From contig NZ_BMNA01000014.1 of NCBI RefSeq assembly GCF_014646215.1, forward strand, positions 25,372 through 89,371: DNA of 64,000 nucleotides, written 5' to 3'. The position numbers were made by a program, and so were the translations under genes. Below the pieces are notes generated by a model. It ran no database searches, was not told the DNA's origin, and saw nothing but the letters and a program-made list of their open reading frames with translations. The DNA is from Nakamurella endophytica. GTDB taxonomy: Bacteria > Actinomycetota > Actinomycetes > Mycobacteriales > Nakamurellaceae. Shown piece after piece: positions 17,597-26,354 of the stretch (position 1 is its first letter; the number at the start of each line of letters is the position of its first letter).

Positions 17597-18958
17597 ATGG
17601 CTGACCGCGACGCGCTGGTGCTGCCCAGCGGGTTCCTGCTCGGCACCACGTCGGCGGCGTACCGCGTGGAGGGCGCCGCCGACGCCGGTGACCGCACCCC
17701 GTCCATCTGGGACGTCGTCGGTGCGGCCCCGGGCCGGACGGCCGACGGATCCACCGGATCCGAGCGCATCTCCCACATCAAGCATGCCGATGGCGATCTC
17801 GCGTTGCTGCGCTTGCTGGGCCCTGATGCGCACCGCTTCTCGGTGTCCTGGTCGCGGGTGTCGCCCAGCGCCGGGCGTCCCCACGGCGACCCGGTCGGGG
17901 TGGCTCACTACGACCGGGTTCTCGACGGACTGCTGGCGGCGGGGATCGAGCCGTGGTTGTGCGCCTACCACTGGGACCTGCCGGTCGAGCTGATGGCGGC
18001 CGGTGGATGGCTGGTGCGGGACACCGCCGACCGCTTCGCCGACTACGTCGGTCTCCTCGCCGAGCGCTTCGGCGACCGCGTCGCCGCCTGGATCACGCTC
18101 GCGGACCCCTGGCAGCACATGGTGTTCGGCCACGCCGCCGGGGTCGACGCCCCCGGCCTGACGCTGCTCGGCGACGCGCTGCCGGTGCTGCACCACCAGC
18201 TGCTGGGCCACGGCCGGGCGGTCGCCGCCCTCCGGGCCGCGGGCGCCCGCCGGGTGGGCATCGCGGTGCAGCACGCCGTGATCCGGGCAGCCTCACCGGC
18301 CCACGCCGACCGGTGGGCCGCCGCCGCCTTCGACGCGTTCCTCAACCGCTCGGTCGCCGACCCCGTGCTGCACGGCCGGCTGCCTCGCGCGCTGGAGACA
18401 TGGTTCCGGGAGGTCGATATGGTGAAGGACGGGGATCTGGCGGTGATCTCGGCGCCACTGGACTTCTACGGCGTCGACCATCACCAGCCGCTGACCGTCG
18501 CGGCGGCGCCGGGCAACCGCAGCGTGCCGTTCACTCTCGTCGACCCCGCAGGGGCGGCGACCGATGCCGGGGCCGCGATCGAGCCTGCGGCGCTCACCGC
18601 GGCCCTGCGCACGCTCGCCCGCCGCCACCCCGGCCTGCCGCCGATCGTGGTCAGCGACAGCGGCGGCTCGTTCGCAGATGTCGCCGGCGGCGACGGTCGG
18701 GCAGATGTCGCCGGCGGCGACGGCACGGACGACCGGATCCGCTACCTGCACGAGCATCTCGCGGCGACGCTGGCGGCGCGGGCCGACGGTGTCGACGTGG
18801 AGGGCTATTTCCACCGCTCGCTCACCGACGGGTGGGAGGGCGCCGAGGGCTACACCCAGCGCTACGGGCTGGTCGCCGTGGACCCGGACGGGACCCGGCG
18901 TATCCGCCCCGCTTTCGAGTACCTGCGGCAGCTGCTGTCCCGGTCGCGGAGCCGCTGA
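17597..18958 (+). CDS. GH1 (beta-glucosidase) family protein, probable pseudoenzyme
   Basis: 453 residues spanning the whole (beta/alpha)8 GH1 fold: FLLGTTSAAYRVEGAAD, HRFSVSWSRVSPS, the YHWDLP strand, and C-terminal GAEGYTQRYGLVAVD. The residues that do chemistry are changed. The acid/base motif TxNEP reads TLADP (Asp170), the nucleophile motif I/V-T-E-N-G reads VSDSG (Asp354), and the sugar-binding Gln of the AAYQxEG motif is Arg. The frame is intact and the other conserved positions are kept, so this is not simple decay. A 27-bp in-frame duplication lies at 18674-18723. ATG 17597 is the best start. Divergent from the sigma factor. Confidence 0.85.
   Translation: MADRDALVLPSGFLLGTTSAAYRVEGAADAGDRTPSIWDVVGAAPGRTADGSTGSERISHIKHADGDLALLRLLGPDAHRFSVSWSRVSPSAGRPHGDPVGVAHYDRVLDGLLAAGIEPWLCAYHWDLPVELMAAGGWLVRDTADRFADYVGLLAERFGDRVAAWITLADPWQHMVFGHAAGVDAPGLTLLGDALPVLHHQLLGHGRAVAALRAAGARRVGIAVQHAVIRAASPAHADRWAAAAFDAFLNRSVADPVLHGRLPRALETWFREVDMVKDGDLAVISAPLDFYGVDHHQPLTVAAAPGNRSVPFTLVDPAGAATDAGAAIEPAALTAALRTLARRHPGLPPIVVSDSGGSFADVAGGDGRADVAGGDGTDDRIRYLHEHLAATLAARADGVDVEGYFHRSLTDGWEGAEGYTQRYGLVAVDPDGTRRIRPAFEYLRQLLSRSRSR
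18674..18723. repeat. In-frame 27-bp direct duplication in the GH1-like gene
   Basis: Two 23-bp identical copies (18674-18696 and 18701-18723) spaced with a 27-bp period encode ADVAGGDGR then ADVAGGDGT, just after the former nucleophile loop. Confidence 0.9.
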
Positions 18959-18970
18959 CCCCGGACGGCA

Positions 18971-18991
18971 CCGGGCCCCACGTCGGCCCGG
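18971..18991. terminator. Candidate bidirectional terminator hairpin
   Basis: CCGGGCC, seven-base loop, GGCCCGG between the convergent GH1-like and inositol-phosphatase genes. There is no U-tract, which is common for actinobacterial hairpin terminators. Confidence 0.5.
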
Positions 18992-18998
18992 CCGCGCC

Positions 18999-19847
18999 TC
19001 AGGACCCGGCGGCCCGCAGCGCCGCTTCCAGATCGGGGTGCAGCGCGGGTCCGGCGAACAGGTAGCCGGTCGGCGCGTCGGTGAGCCGCAGGTGGGACAC
19101 CACCGCGCCGGCCTCGGTGGCCACCAGGCCGCCGGCGGCCACGTCCCACAGCTGGATGCCCTCCTCGTAGAAGGCGTCGAGGGTGCCGGCGGCGACCGCG
19201 CACAGGTCGAGAGCGGCGGAACCGATGCGCCGGATGTCCCGGATCCGCGGCAGCACCCCGCCGATGACGGTGGCCTGCCGCCGTCGCCGCTCGGCGCTGT
19301 ACCCGAAGCCCGTGCCCAGCAGCGCCCGGTCCAGCGGGACCGGGTCGTTGACGGCCAGCGGCCGCCCGTTGCACCGCGCCCCGCCACCGCGCACCGCCGT
19401 GTAGGTCAGGTCGCGGCGGGGGTCGTGCACCACCCCGACGACGCTGCCCGCCTCGTCCTGGGCGGCGACGCTGACCGCCCAGTTGTCCAGCTGATAGAGG
19501 TAGTTGACGGTCCCGTCCAGCGGGTCGACGACCCAGGTGATGCCGGACGTCGACGGACGGGAGGCGCCCTCCTCGCCCAGCAGCCCGTCCGCCGGGCGCT
19601 GCTGCGTGAGCATCCGGACGAGCAGCGCCTCGGAGGCGCGGTCGGCGTCGCTCACCGGGTCGGTCGCCGTCGACTTGGTCGCCAGCCCCTCGACGTGCCC
19701 GTAGCGCTGCAGCAGCTCCTGCCCGGCCGCCCGGGCAGCCGTCACGGCCAGCTCCAGCAGGGCGGCGAGGTCCACCGGGTCGGTGCCGGCGGAGGTGGCG
19801 GTGCTCGCGGGCTCGGCGGCGGTGGCCCGGTCGGGGGTGTCGGTCAT
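18999..19847 (-). CDS. Inositol monophosphatase family phosphatase
   Basis: 282 residues, Mg2+/Li+-type phosphatase fold. Metal-binding motifs are GEEG, WVVDPLDGTVNY and the C-terminal WDVAAGGLVATEAGA. Substrate could be inositol phosphate, histidinol phosphate or another sugar phosphate; the sequence does not decide. It is the last gene behind a full ABC importer operon (84 bp after the ATPase gene), so it may act on a phosphorylated solute brought in or formed by that system. ATG 19847 has GAGGATGG upstream. Confidence 0.9.
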   Translation of the reverse strand: MTDTPDRATAAEPASTATSAGTDPVDLAALLELAVTAARAAGQELLQRYGHVEGLATKSTATDPVSDADRASEALLVRMLTQQRPADGLLGEEGASRPSTSGITWVVDPLDGTVNYLYQLDNWAVSVAAQDEAGSVVGVVHDPRRDLTYTAVRGGGARCNGRPLAVNDPVPLDRALLGTGFGYSAERRRRQATVIGGVLPRIRDIRRIGSAALDLCAVAAGTLDAFYEEGIQLWDVAAGGLVATEAGAVVSHLRLTDAPTGYLFAGPALHPDLEAALRAAGS

Positions 19848-19930
19848 GCCGCCATCCTCGCCGGGCCATCGGCCCGCCCCGGCGCCGACCCCGCACCGCC
19901 CGCGGCGAGCGGCCCGGGGCCGGACGGCGC

Positions 19931-21025
19931 TCAGTCGGCCGTCGCCAGCACCGGGGTCGGCACGACCTGCACCGCGACCTGCTGCCCCACCTGCAGCGCG
20001 ACGATGTCGGCGACGGGGAGCTGGGCGACCAGCAGCGTGCCATCCTGCAGGCGCGCCTGCACCCGGCCGTGCGCACCCAGGAAGCTGGTCGCCACGACGA
20101 CCGCACGGCCGGCGTCCGGCGCGGCGTCGGCGGCCGGAGCGAGCCGGACGGCTTCGGGCCGCACCAGGGCCGTCACCGGCCCGGAGGCCGGCGATCCGGG
20201 CAGCATCGGGACCCGGGACCCGAGCACCGTCACCGTGTCGCCCGAGGCGTGCCCCGGCAGCCGGTTGGTCAGCCCGATGAACGCGGCGACGAACGCGGTG
20301 GCCGGCCGCGAGTAGATGACCTCCGGCGCGTCGATCTGCTCGATGCGGCCCTCGCGCATGACCCCGACACGGTCGGCGACCGCCAGCGCCTCCTCCTGGT
20401 CGTGCGTCACGAACAGCGTCGTGATGCCGACCTCGAGCTGCAGCCGGCGGATCTCGTCGCGCAGCTGCACCCGCACCTTGGCATCGAGCGCCGACAGCGG
20501 CTCGTCCAGCAGCAGCACCTTCGGCGCGATGGCCAGCGCGCGGGCCAACGCGACGCGCTGCTGCTGACCGCCGGACATCTGGTGCGCGTACCGGTCGGCG
20601 TGGTGGTCCAGGCCGACGAGCTCCAGGTACTCCTCCGCGCGCCGCCGGCGCTCCCCGGCGCCCTGACCGCGCAGCCGGAGCCCGAAGGCCACGTTGTCCC
20701 TGGCCGTCATGTGCGGGAACAGCGAGTAGGCCTGGAACACCATGCCCATGTCCCGCTTGTTGGTGGGCACCCCGGAGATGTCCCGGCCGTCCACCACGAC
20801 CGCGCCGCTGTCCGCGTCCTCGAGCCCGGCGAGCACCCGCAGCGCGGTCGTCTTGCCGCAACCGGACGGCCCGAGCAGCACCACCAGCTCACCCGGGTCG
20901 ATGTCCAGACGCATGCCGTCCAGGGCCCGTACGTCGCCGAAACTGCGGCGCAGATCCTGCAGCTGCACCCGGACCCCGGTCCGCTCGGTCGCGGTGGCGG
21001 GTCCTGCGGTGGTCGTGGCCGTCAC
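19931..21025 (-). CDS. ABC importer ATPase, PotA/FbpC type
   Basis: 364 residues. Walker A LLGPSGCGKTT, Q-loop FQAYSLFPHM, signature MSGGQQQRVALARALA, Walker B VLLLDEPLSALDA, H-loop VTHDQEEAL. The C-terminal 110 residues are a TOBE-like regulatory domain. GTG 21025 has AAGGAGG upstream. It energises the two permeases encoded immediately upstream, from which it is separated by a 21-bp tandem repeat. Confidence 0.93.
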   Translation of the reverse strand: MTATTTAGPATATERTGVRVQLQDLRRSFGDVRALDGMRLDIDPGELVVLLGPSGCGKTTALRVLAGLEDADSGAVVVDGRDISGVPTNKRDMGMVFQAYSLFPHMTARDNVAFGLRLRGQGAGERRRRAEEYLELVGLDHHADRYAHQMSGGQQQRVALARALAIAPKVLLLDEPLSALDAKVRVQLRDEIRRLQLEVGITTLFVTHDQEEALAVADRVGVMREGRIEQIDAPEVIYSRPATAFVAAFIGLTNRLPGHASGDTVTVLGSRVPMLPGSPASGPVTALVRPEAVRLAPAADAAPDAGRAVVVATSFLGAHGRVQARLQDGTLLVAQLPVADIVALQVGQQVAVQVVPTPVLATAD

Positions 21026-21064
21026 GCGGCCCTCCTTCGGGGATCGGCGGCGGGCGCCCGGCAG

Positions 21065-21120
21065 GCGTCCCGCGGTGTCCGTGTCGCGTCCCGCGGTGTC
21101 CGTGTCGCGTCCCGCGGTGT
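21065..21120. repeat. 21-bp tandem repeat between permease and ATPase genes
   Basis: Unit gcgtcccgcggtgtccgtgtc repeated two and a half times (21065-21085, 21086-21106, then a partial copy) ending at the permease stop codon. Possibly only expanded spacer; it changes the distance between two co-transcribed genes. Confidence 0.85.
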
Positions 21121-22010
21121 CATCGCCGGGCCCGCCGGCGGTTGCCGACGAACGTCAGCACGAACAGCAAGAGGAACGCCAGCAGCAGCACGACCAGCGA
21201 CATTGCGGTCGCGAAGCGCGGGTCGGCGGAGCTGACCAGCACCAGCGAGGTCTGCAGGTTGTTCTTGGACAGCAGCGACGCCACGGTGAACTCGCCGAGC
21301 ACCAGCGCCACCGACAGGAACGCGGCGCCGGCGATCGCCGTGGCGATGTTCGGTACCACGATGCGCCACATCACGCCCGCCCACGACGACCCCAGGCTGC
21401 GGGCCGCCTCGGACATGGTCTTGACGTCGATGGCGGACAGCCCGGCGTCCAGCGCCCGGTAGGCGTACGGCAGCACCAGCACGCCGTACGCCAGCGCGAG
21501 CCAGACCGAGCTGGTCGAGAAGTGCTGGCCGATGAACCGGTAGATCGGGTAGTAGCCGACCACCAGCACGATCGCCGGGATGATCAGCGGCAGCAGGCAG
21601 ATGAACTCGATCGTCCGGGTCATCCCGGGCAACCGCAGCCGCACCCAGGTCATCGTCGGGACCAGGAGCACGACCATGATCACCACGGTCAGCACGGCGA
21701 GGATCAGCGACGTCCGCAGGCCGTCCACCAGGAGGTCCTTGGCCTGCGGGTCCAGCTGCCCGAAGTCGACGACCTTGCGCCAGGCGATGCCGGACCGCTT
21801 GCCGGACAGCAGGCGCGTGGTGAAGTCGACCATCGACACCATCGGCGTCACGAAGAACGCCAGGACCAGCACCACGACGACCCAGCGGATCGCCGCCTGC
21901 CTCCGGCGCCGAGCCGCCCGCAGCCGCGGCCCGGACCGCGCCGGCCGGAGCGGGGCCAGCGGCGACTCCGCCTGCACCAGCGGCGCGCTCGTCCCGGTCA
22001 TCTCAGCCAT
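21120..22010 (-). CDS. ABC importer permease (PotC-like)
   Basis: 296 residues, six membrane helices; the inner-membrane coupling loop EAARSLGSSWAGVMWRIVVPNI carries the EAA motif. It pairs with the permease at 21998-22909; the two genes overlap by 13 bp. ATG 22010 chosen; the N-terminal 35 residues are cytosolic and Arg/Pro-rich. Confidence 0.9.
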   Translation of the reverse strand: MAEMTGTSAPLVQAESPLAPLRPARSGPRLRAARRRRQAAIRWVVVVLVLAFFVTPMVSMVDFTTRLLSGKRSGIAWRKVVDFGQLDPQAKDLLVDGLRTSLILAVLTVVIMVVLLVPTMTWVRLRLPGMTRTIEFICLLPLIIPAIVLVVGYYPIYRFIGQHFSTSSVWLALAYGVLVLPYAYRALDAGLSAIDVKTMSEAARSLGSSWAGVMWRIVVPNIATAIAGAAFLSVALVLGEFTVASLLSKNNLQTSLVLVSSADPRFATAMSLVVLLLAFLLLFVLTFVGNRRRARR

Positions 22011-22909
22011 CGGGAGGCCCTCCGCTGCAGCAGGTAGTACAGCGCCATCATGACCCCGACCACCAGGACCATCAGCAGGGCCAACGCCTTGGCGAAGTTG
22101 GGTGCGCCGAGACCGGTCTCGGAGATCAGCGCACCGCGGATCTGCAGCGCGATCAACGGGTTGTACTGGCTGACCAGGGTGGCGGCGGTGGCATAGGCGG
22201 AGAACGCGTTGGCGAACAGCAGCAGCACCGAGCCCAGGAACGGCGGCAGCAGCAGCGGCCCGCCGACGTGCCGCCAGAACGCCCAGGTGGACCCGCCGAG
22301 GGTCTCGCACGCCTCCCGCCACTGCGGCCGGATGCCGTCCACCGCGGGCAGGAACACGATCACCATCAAGGGGATTTGGAAGTACAGGTACACCGGGATG
22401 AACCCGGACAGCGTGCTGAGGTAGTTGGGGTCGATCGTGATCCCCAGGCTGCTGGCCAGCGCGCGGGTGACCAGGCCGTTGGTCCCGAGCGTGGCGATGA
22501 AGGCGAACGCCAGCAACGCACCGCCGAACTGCGCGAGCACCGAGCAGGCCGCCGTCACCAGTCGGCGCAGGGCGCCCCCGGGGGCGCCGGTGGTCAGCAC
22601 GTAGGCCAGCACGCCGCCGATCACCGCGCCGACGACGGCGGTGACCAGCGACAGCACGACGGAGTTCCAGAGGGCGTCCATCGTGGCCGGGTCGCCCATG
22701 GCCTTGATGTTGGCCAGGGTGAAGCCCCCCGACCCGTCCTGGAACGAGCCGATCAGGATGATCGCCGTCGGCAGCAGCAGGAACAGGCCGGTGTACAGCA
22801 GGAACGGGACGGTGCCCACGAAGGCGCTGCCCCGACGCCGACCCCCGCGCCCGGTGGGCGCGGGGGCCGGCGTCGGCGTGGCGGCGACCGGGGCGGCCGG
22901 AGCGCTCAC
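21998..22909 (-). CDS. ABC importer permease (PotB-like)
   Basis: 303 residues with a Pro/Ala-rich cytosolic N-terminus followed by six predicted membrane helices (first FVGTVPFLLYTGLFLLLPTAI). The EAA-type loop is REACETLGGSTWAFWRHVGGPLLLP. GTG 22909. Forms the translocation pore with the next permease and receives substrate from the lipoprotein encoded just upstream (25 bp gap). Confidence 0.9.
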   Translation of the reverse strand: MSAPAAPVAATPTPAPAPTGRGGRRRGSAFVGTVPFLLYTGLFLLLPTAIILIGSFQDGSGGFTLANIKAMGDPATMDALWNSVVLSLVTAVVGAVIGGVLAYVLTTGAPGGALRRLVTAACSVLAQFGGALLAFAFIATLGTNGLVTRALASSLGITIDPNYLSTLSGFIPVYLYFQIPLMVIVFLPAVDGIRPQWREACETLGGSTWAFWRHVGGPLLLPPFLGSVLLLFANAFSAYATAATLVSQYNPLIALQIRGALISETGLGAPNFAKALALLMVLVVGVMMALYYLLQRRASRWLR

Positions 22910-22934
22910 GACGGTCTCGTCGGGGACGAGCCGG

Positions 22935-24242
22935 TCAGCTGCCCACCGCCTTCGACCAGTTGGCAGCGAGGTACGCGTTGACCTTCTTGTTCTGGTCGGC
23001 GGACAGCTGGACCAGCGAGCCCTGGATCTTGGGCAGGTTCGCCTCGGCGGCCGCGTCGATCGTGCCGGCCTTCTTCATCGCGTCGTAGAGCACCGGGGCG
23101 GCACCGCCCTTCATCCACAGGTTCTGCGCCTCAGGGCTGTACAGGTATTCCTCCCACAACCGGGCCGCAGCCGGGTGCGGGGCGTCCTTGTTGATCGCCT
23201 GGTTGTAGAAGGCACCCAGCGCCACGCCGCTCGGGGTGAACGTCTTCCAGTTGACGCCCTCGTCCTTGAGCTTGTTCACGTAGCCGAGCTGGTTGTACGA
23301 CCAGTCGAACAGCACACCGACCTGTCCCGAGGTCACCGTCGCCGGCGTCGGGTCGACGCTGGAGAGCGTGCCGGCGTCCTTGAGGGACTTGAAGTAGTCG
23401 ACGCCCTTGGAGACGTCGTCCAGCGATCCGCCCTTGGCCAGCGCGGCGAACACCACGCCGTTCAGCGCGGCGTTGGCCTGCGTCGGGTTGCCGTTCAGCG
23501 CGACCGCGCCCTTGAACTTGGCGTCGGTCAGCTGGTCGAGCGAGGTGATGTCGCCGTACTTGTCGGCGTCGTAGCCCACGGACATGACGCCGGTGTAGTC
23601 GTTGACCCAGAGGCCGGTGGACTCCTTGTTGGCGTCCGGGATGTCGGCCCAGGAGGCGACCTGGTACGGCGCGAAGTACTTGGTGGACGACAGGGTCACC
23701 GCGGCGCCGAGGTCGAAGACGTCGGGAGCCTGGTCGGTGCCCTTGTTGGCGTCGGCCGCCTGGATCTCCTGGGCGCTGGAGATGTCGGGCTGCTGGCTGT
23801 TGAGCTTGATCTCCGGGTACTTGGCCTGGAAGCCCTTGATGACCTCGCCGTAGTTGGCCCAGTCCGGGGGCAGCGCGATGACGTTCAGCGCACCCTCCTT
23901 CTTCGCCGCCGCGACGAGGGCGTCCATGCCGCCCAGCGCTTCGGCGGAGGTGGCCGTCTTCGGGTCCGAGCTGCCGCCGCCGGAGGACGACGAGGAAGAC
24001 GGGGCCGACGAGCCGGATGAGCCGCTGGCGGACGAGCTGGACGCGGTGTCGGTCACCGACGCGGAGGCGATCGGCGACGTCGGCGCGGTCGACGAGGAGC
24101 TGGAGCTGCTCGACGCGCTGGACGTGGTGCCGGTGCCGCTGTCGCTGCTGGAGCCGCAGGCGCTGGCGGCCAGGGCGAGGGCCGCGACGCCGGCGATCAG
24201 TCCTCGCCGGCGGAGGGTCGTTCGGGCAGGGGTGACGCGCAC
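22935..24242 (-). CDS. ABC importer substrate-binding lipoprotein
   Basis: 435 residues. Signal peptide with LALAASAC lipobox, a Ser/Thr/Gly-rich linker of about 80 residues, then a two-lobed extracellular solute-binding domain of the PotD/AfuA type (VAAAKKEGALNVIALPPDWANYGEVI at its start). GTG 24242 has a perfect AGGAGG six bases upstream; the open frame extends further but that part is not protein-like. Ligand not deducible: polyamine, Fe(III), phosphonate or sugar phosphate are all possible for the family. First gene of the operon SBP-permease-permease-ATPase-phosphatase. Confidence 0.9.
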   Translation of the reverse strand: MRVTPARTTLRRRGLIAGVAALALAASACGSSSDSGTGTTSSASSSSSSSSTAPTSPIASASVTDTASSSSASGSSGSSAPSSSSSSGGGSSDPKTATSAEALGGMDALVAAAKKEGALNVIALPPDWANYGEVIKGFQAKYPEIKLNSQQPDISSAQEIQAADANKGTDQAPDVFDLGAAVTLSSTKYFAPYQVASWADIPDANKESTGLWVNDYTGVMSVGYDADKYGDITSLDQLTDAKFKGAVALNGNPTQANAALNGVVFAALAKGGSLDDVSKGVDYFKSLKDAGTLSSVDPTPATVTSGQVGVLFDWSYNQLGYVNKLKDEGVNWKTFTPSGVALGAFYNQAINKDAPHPAAARLWEEYLYSPEAQNLWMKGGAAPVLYDAMKKAGTIDAAAEANLPKIQGSLVQLSADQNKKVNAYLAANWSKAVGS

Positions 24243-24381
24243 TGCATTCCTCCTAGGGGTGGCACGGGCCCCCGGACCGTCACGAACGCAGGTGACCGTA
24301 CGGGTGGTGCCAGGCGTCGACGCGGTGAACTCGTGCAGAACGTAGCAACGGGACCCCCGGCTGGGAATGGCGACGACGTTT

Positions 24382-24395
24382 CGATTGCGCAACCG
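24382..24395. promoter_or_regulatory. Imperfect palindrome CGATTGCGCAACCG
   Basis: Twelve of fourteen positions are dyad-symmetric around TTGCGCAA. It lies in the divergent spacer between the ABC operon and the LLM oxidoreductase gene and could be a regulator site for either; no regulator gene is adjacent. Confidence 0.35.
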
Positions 24396-24496
24396 GGCGC
24401 GTCAGCCGCAACAGGCTCGGCGGTGGTGGCAGGCCACCCGGACGGCCGCGGCACGCGACCCGCGGGCCGGCCGCGGACGCCGGTTACCGTGCCGGC

Positions 24497-25453
24497 ATGG
24501 AACTGCGCATCTTCACCGAGCCCCAGCAGGGCGCCGGCCACCGCGACCTGCTCGCCGCCGCCCGGGCGACCCGCGACGCCGGCTTCGGCGCCTTCTTCCG
24601 GTCCGACCACGTGCTGGCCATGGGCGAAGGATCCGGTCTGCCGGGCCCGAGCGACTCGATGGTCAACCTGGCCGCGCTCGCCGCGCTGGTGCCGGATCTG
24701 CGCTTCGGCACGCTGGTCACGTCGGCCACGTTCCGGCACCCCGGGATGCTGGCCATCGCCGCGGCCAACATCGACGACATCTCCGGTGGCCGGCTGGAGC
24801 TCGGCCTGGGCACCGGATGGTTCGAGCAGGAGCACACCGCCTACGGCCTGCCGTTCGGCTCCAGCTTCGGCGAGCGGTTCGACCGGCTGACCGAGCAGCT
24901 GGAGATCCTCACCGGGTTGTGGGCCACCCCGGTCGGCGCGACGTTCGACCACCGGGGCGAGCACTACCGGCTGTCCGGCGCGCCCGGGCTGCCCAAGCCG
25001 GTGCAGCAGGCCGCCGACGGCACGCCGCGCATCCCGCTGGTCCTCGGCGGGCACGGACCCCGGCGCACGCCCGCGCTGGCCGCGCGGTTCGCTGACGACT
25101 TCAACGTCGGCTTCTCCGATCTGGCCACCACCCGGGCACAGCACGACCGCGGCCGGGCGGCGTGCGAGGCCGCCGGTCGGGATCCCGGCTCGATGGTCTA
25201 CTCGTCCGCGCTGACCGTGGTGTGCGGCGTCGACGATGCCGAGGTGGCGCGACGGGCGCAGGCGATCGGCCGGGACCCCGGGTCACTGGCGGACGCGGGC
25301 CTGGCCGGGACCCCGGACCAGGTGCTGGACCGGCTGCGGCAGTACGCCGACGCCGGGGTCGACCGGGTCTACCTCCAGGTCATGGACCTGTCCGACCTCG
25401 AGCACATCGCGCTGCTCGGGGAGCGGGTGCGGACCGTCGCCGACGGCTTCTGA
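24497..25453 (+). CDS. LLM-class F420-dependent oxidoreductase
   Basis: 318 residues, luciferase-like TIM barrel. Characteristic segments are FFRSDHVLAMG, RFGTLVTSATFRHP, ISGGRLELGLGTGWFEQEH, ERFDRLTEQLEIL and IPLVLGGHGPRRTPALAARFADDFN. Substrate unknown; the group that reads SGGRLELGLGTGW usually binds coenzyme F420. ATG 24497 has no ribosome-binding site but TACCGT lies six bases upstream (24485-24490), so it is probably leaderless. Confidence 0.9.
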   Translation: MELRIFTEPQQGAGHRDLLAAARATRDAGFGAFFRSDHVLAMGEGSGLPGPSDSMVNLAALAALVPDLRFGTLVTSATFRHPGMLAIAAANIDDISGGRLELGLGTGWFEQEHTAYGLPFGSSFGERFDRLTEQLEILTGLWATPVGATFDHRGEHYRLSGAPGLPKPVQQAADGTPRIPLVLGGHGPRRTPALAARFADDFNVGFSDLATTRAQHDRGRAACEAAGRDPGSMVYSSALTVVCGVDDAEVARRAQAIGRDPGSLADAGLAGTPDQVLDRLRQYADAGVDRVYLQVMDLSDLEHIALLGERVRTVADGF

Positions 25454-25490
25454 CCGGACCTCGGCCGCCAGGCACCGCGGTGCCCGACGC

Positions 25491-25549
25491 CGCGGGACGG
25501 GGCGGGACGCGGCGGGACGGGACGCGGCGGGACGGGACGGGACGGGACG
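25491..25549. repeat. GGGACG/GCGGGACG simple repeat
   Basis: Nearly sixty bases of gggacg and gcgggacg units in the short spacer between two convergent genes. No coding potential; could vary in length. Confidence 0.85.
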
Positions 25550-25589
25550 TCCGGCGTCGGTACCACCCGTGCCGGCCGCCGCCACGGGG

Positions 25590-26354
25590 TCACGGCCGGA
25601 CGAGCACCGTGGCCAGCACCGGCGTGTCGTCGCCACCGGTGCGGTAGTAGGCCAGCGGCCGGACGAACGCCGCGCCGGGCCCGGCCAGCCGCAGGGCGGC
25701 CGTCCGCAGCGACTCGCCGTGGCGCAGGGCCCCGCGGGCGAGCTCGCCCGGCAGCGGGCCGGCGGCGACCTCCCCCGGATCGGGCCGCGGGCCGTCCGGT
25801 GCGGCCGACAGCACCACCACGACGGACGCGAGGGGGTCCGGTGCGCCGCGCAGCACCGGCCGCGCCATGGTGACCACGGGTACCCCGAGGTGGTCCGCCG
25901 TCCGGCCGGTGACCAGGTAGCCGTGCCCGGCGTACCAGGCGTGGTTGCCGGTCGACCGGCCGCCGGTCCACAGCGAGAACCCGGTCACCGACGGCCCGAG
26001 GTCGTCGTGCAGCCGCTGCAGCAGCGCACTGCCGATACCCGTACCCGCCACGTCGGGGGCGACGGCGACCCGGCCGATCCACCCGCGGCCGTCCCGCACG
26101 GTGCAGCGCGCGGCACCCACGAGTCGACCGCCGCGGGGACCCGCCAGCTCGGCGACCAGCACCCGGGTGCCGCCGTCGGTCAGCGCCGCCCGCACTTCGG
26201 TCAGGGTCTCGACGAGCGGCGGCAGGTGCGGGGTGTCGTGGGCCTGGGCCTCGGTGACGAACGCGGCACGCTGCACGGTGAGGATCTCGCCGGCGTCCGC
26301 CGGGTCCGCGGCGCGGAGCAGCAGCGGCGGCGACACCGCAGGGCCCGCCGTCAC
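25590..26354 (-). CDS. GNAT acetyltransferase with unknown C-terminal region
   Basis: 254 residues. The first 165 are a GNAT domain: LLRAADPADAGEILTVQRAAF, then the acetyl-CoA loop VAVAPDVAGTGIGSALLQRLHDD and the NHAWYAGHGYLVTGR motif. The last 85 residues (from about PVLRGAPDPLASVVVVL) are not part of a normal GNAT domain and I do not recognise them. GTG 26354 overlaps the YbaK-like stop codon (GTGA). Substrate unknown. Confidence 0.82.
   Translation of the reverse strand: MTAGPAVSPPLLLRAADPADAGEILTVQRAAFVTEAQAHDTPHLPPLVETLTEVRAALTDGGTRVLVAELAGPRGGRLVGAARCTVRDGRGWIGRVAVAPDVAGTGIGSALLQRLHDDLGPSVTGFSLWTGGRSTGNHAWYAGHGYLVTGRTADHLGVPVVTMARPVLRGAPDPLASVVVVLSAAPDGPRPDPGEVAAGPLPGELARGALRHGESLRTAALRLAGPGAAFVRPLAYYRTGGDDTPVLATVLVRP

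Noticed and set aside
22935..24392. N-terminally longer substrate-binding protein from 24392
   Set aside because: A perfect AGGAGG precedes GTG 24242 and the signal peptide starts there.
25491..25549. GGGACG repeat as a CRISPR or regulatory array
   Set aside because: Units are contiguous with no spacers and lie between convergent genes; simple sequence repeat.
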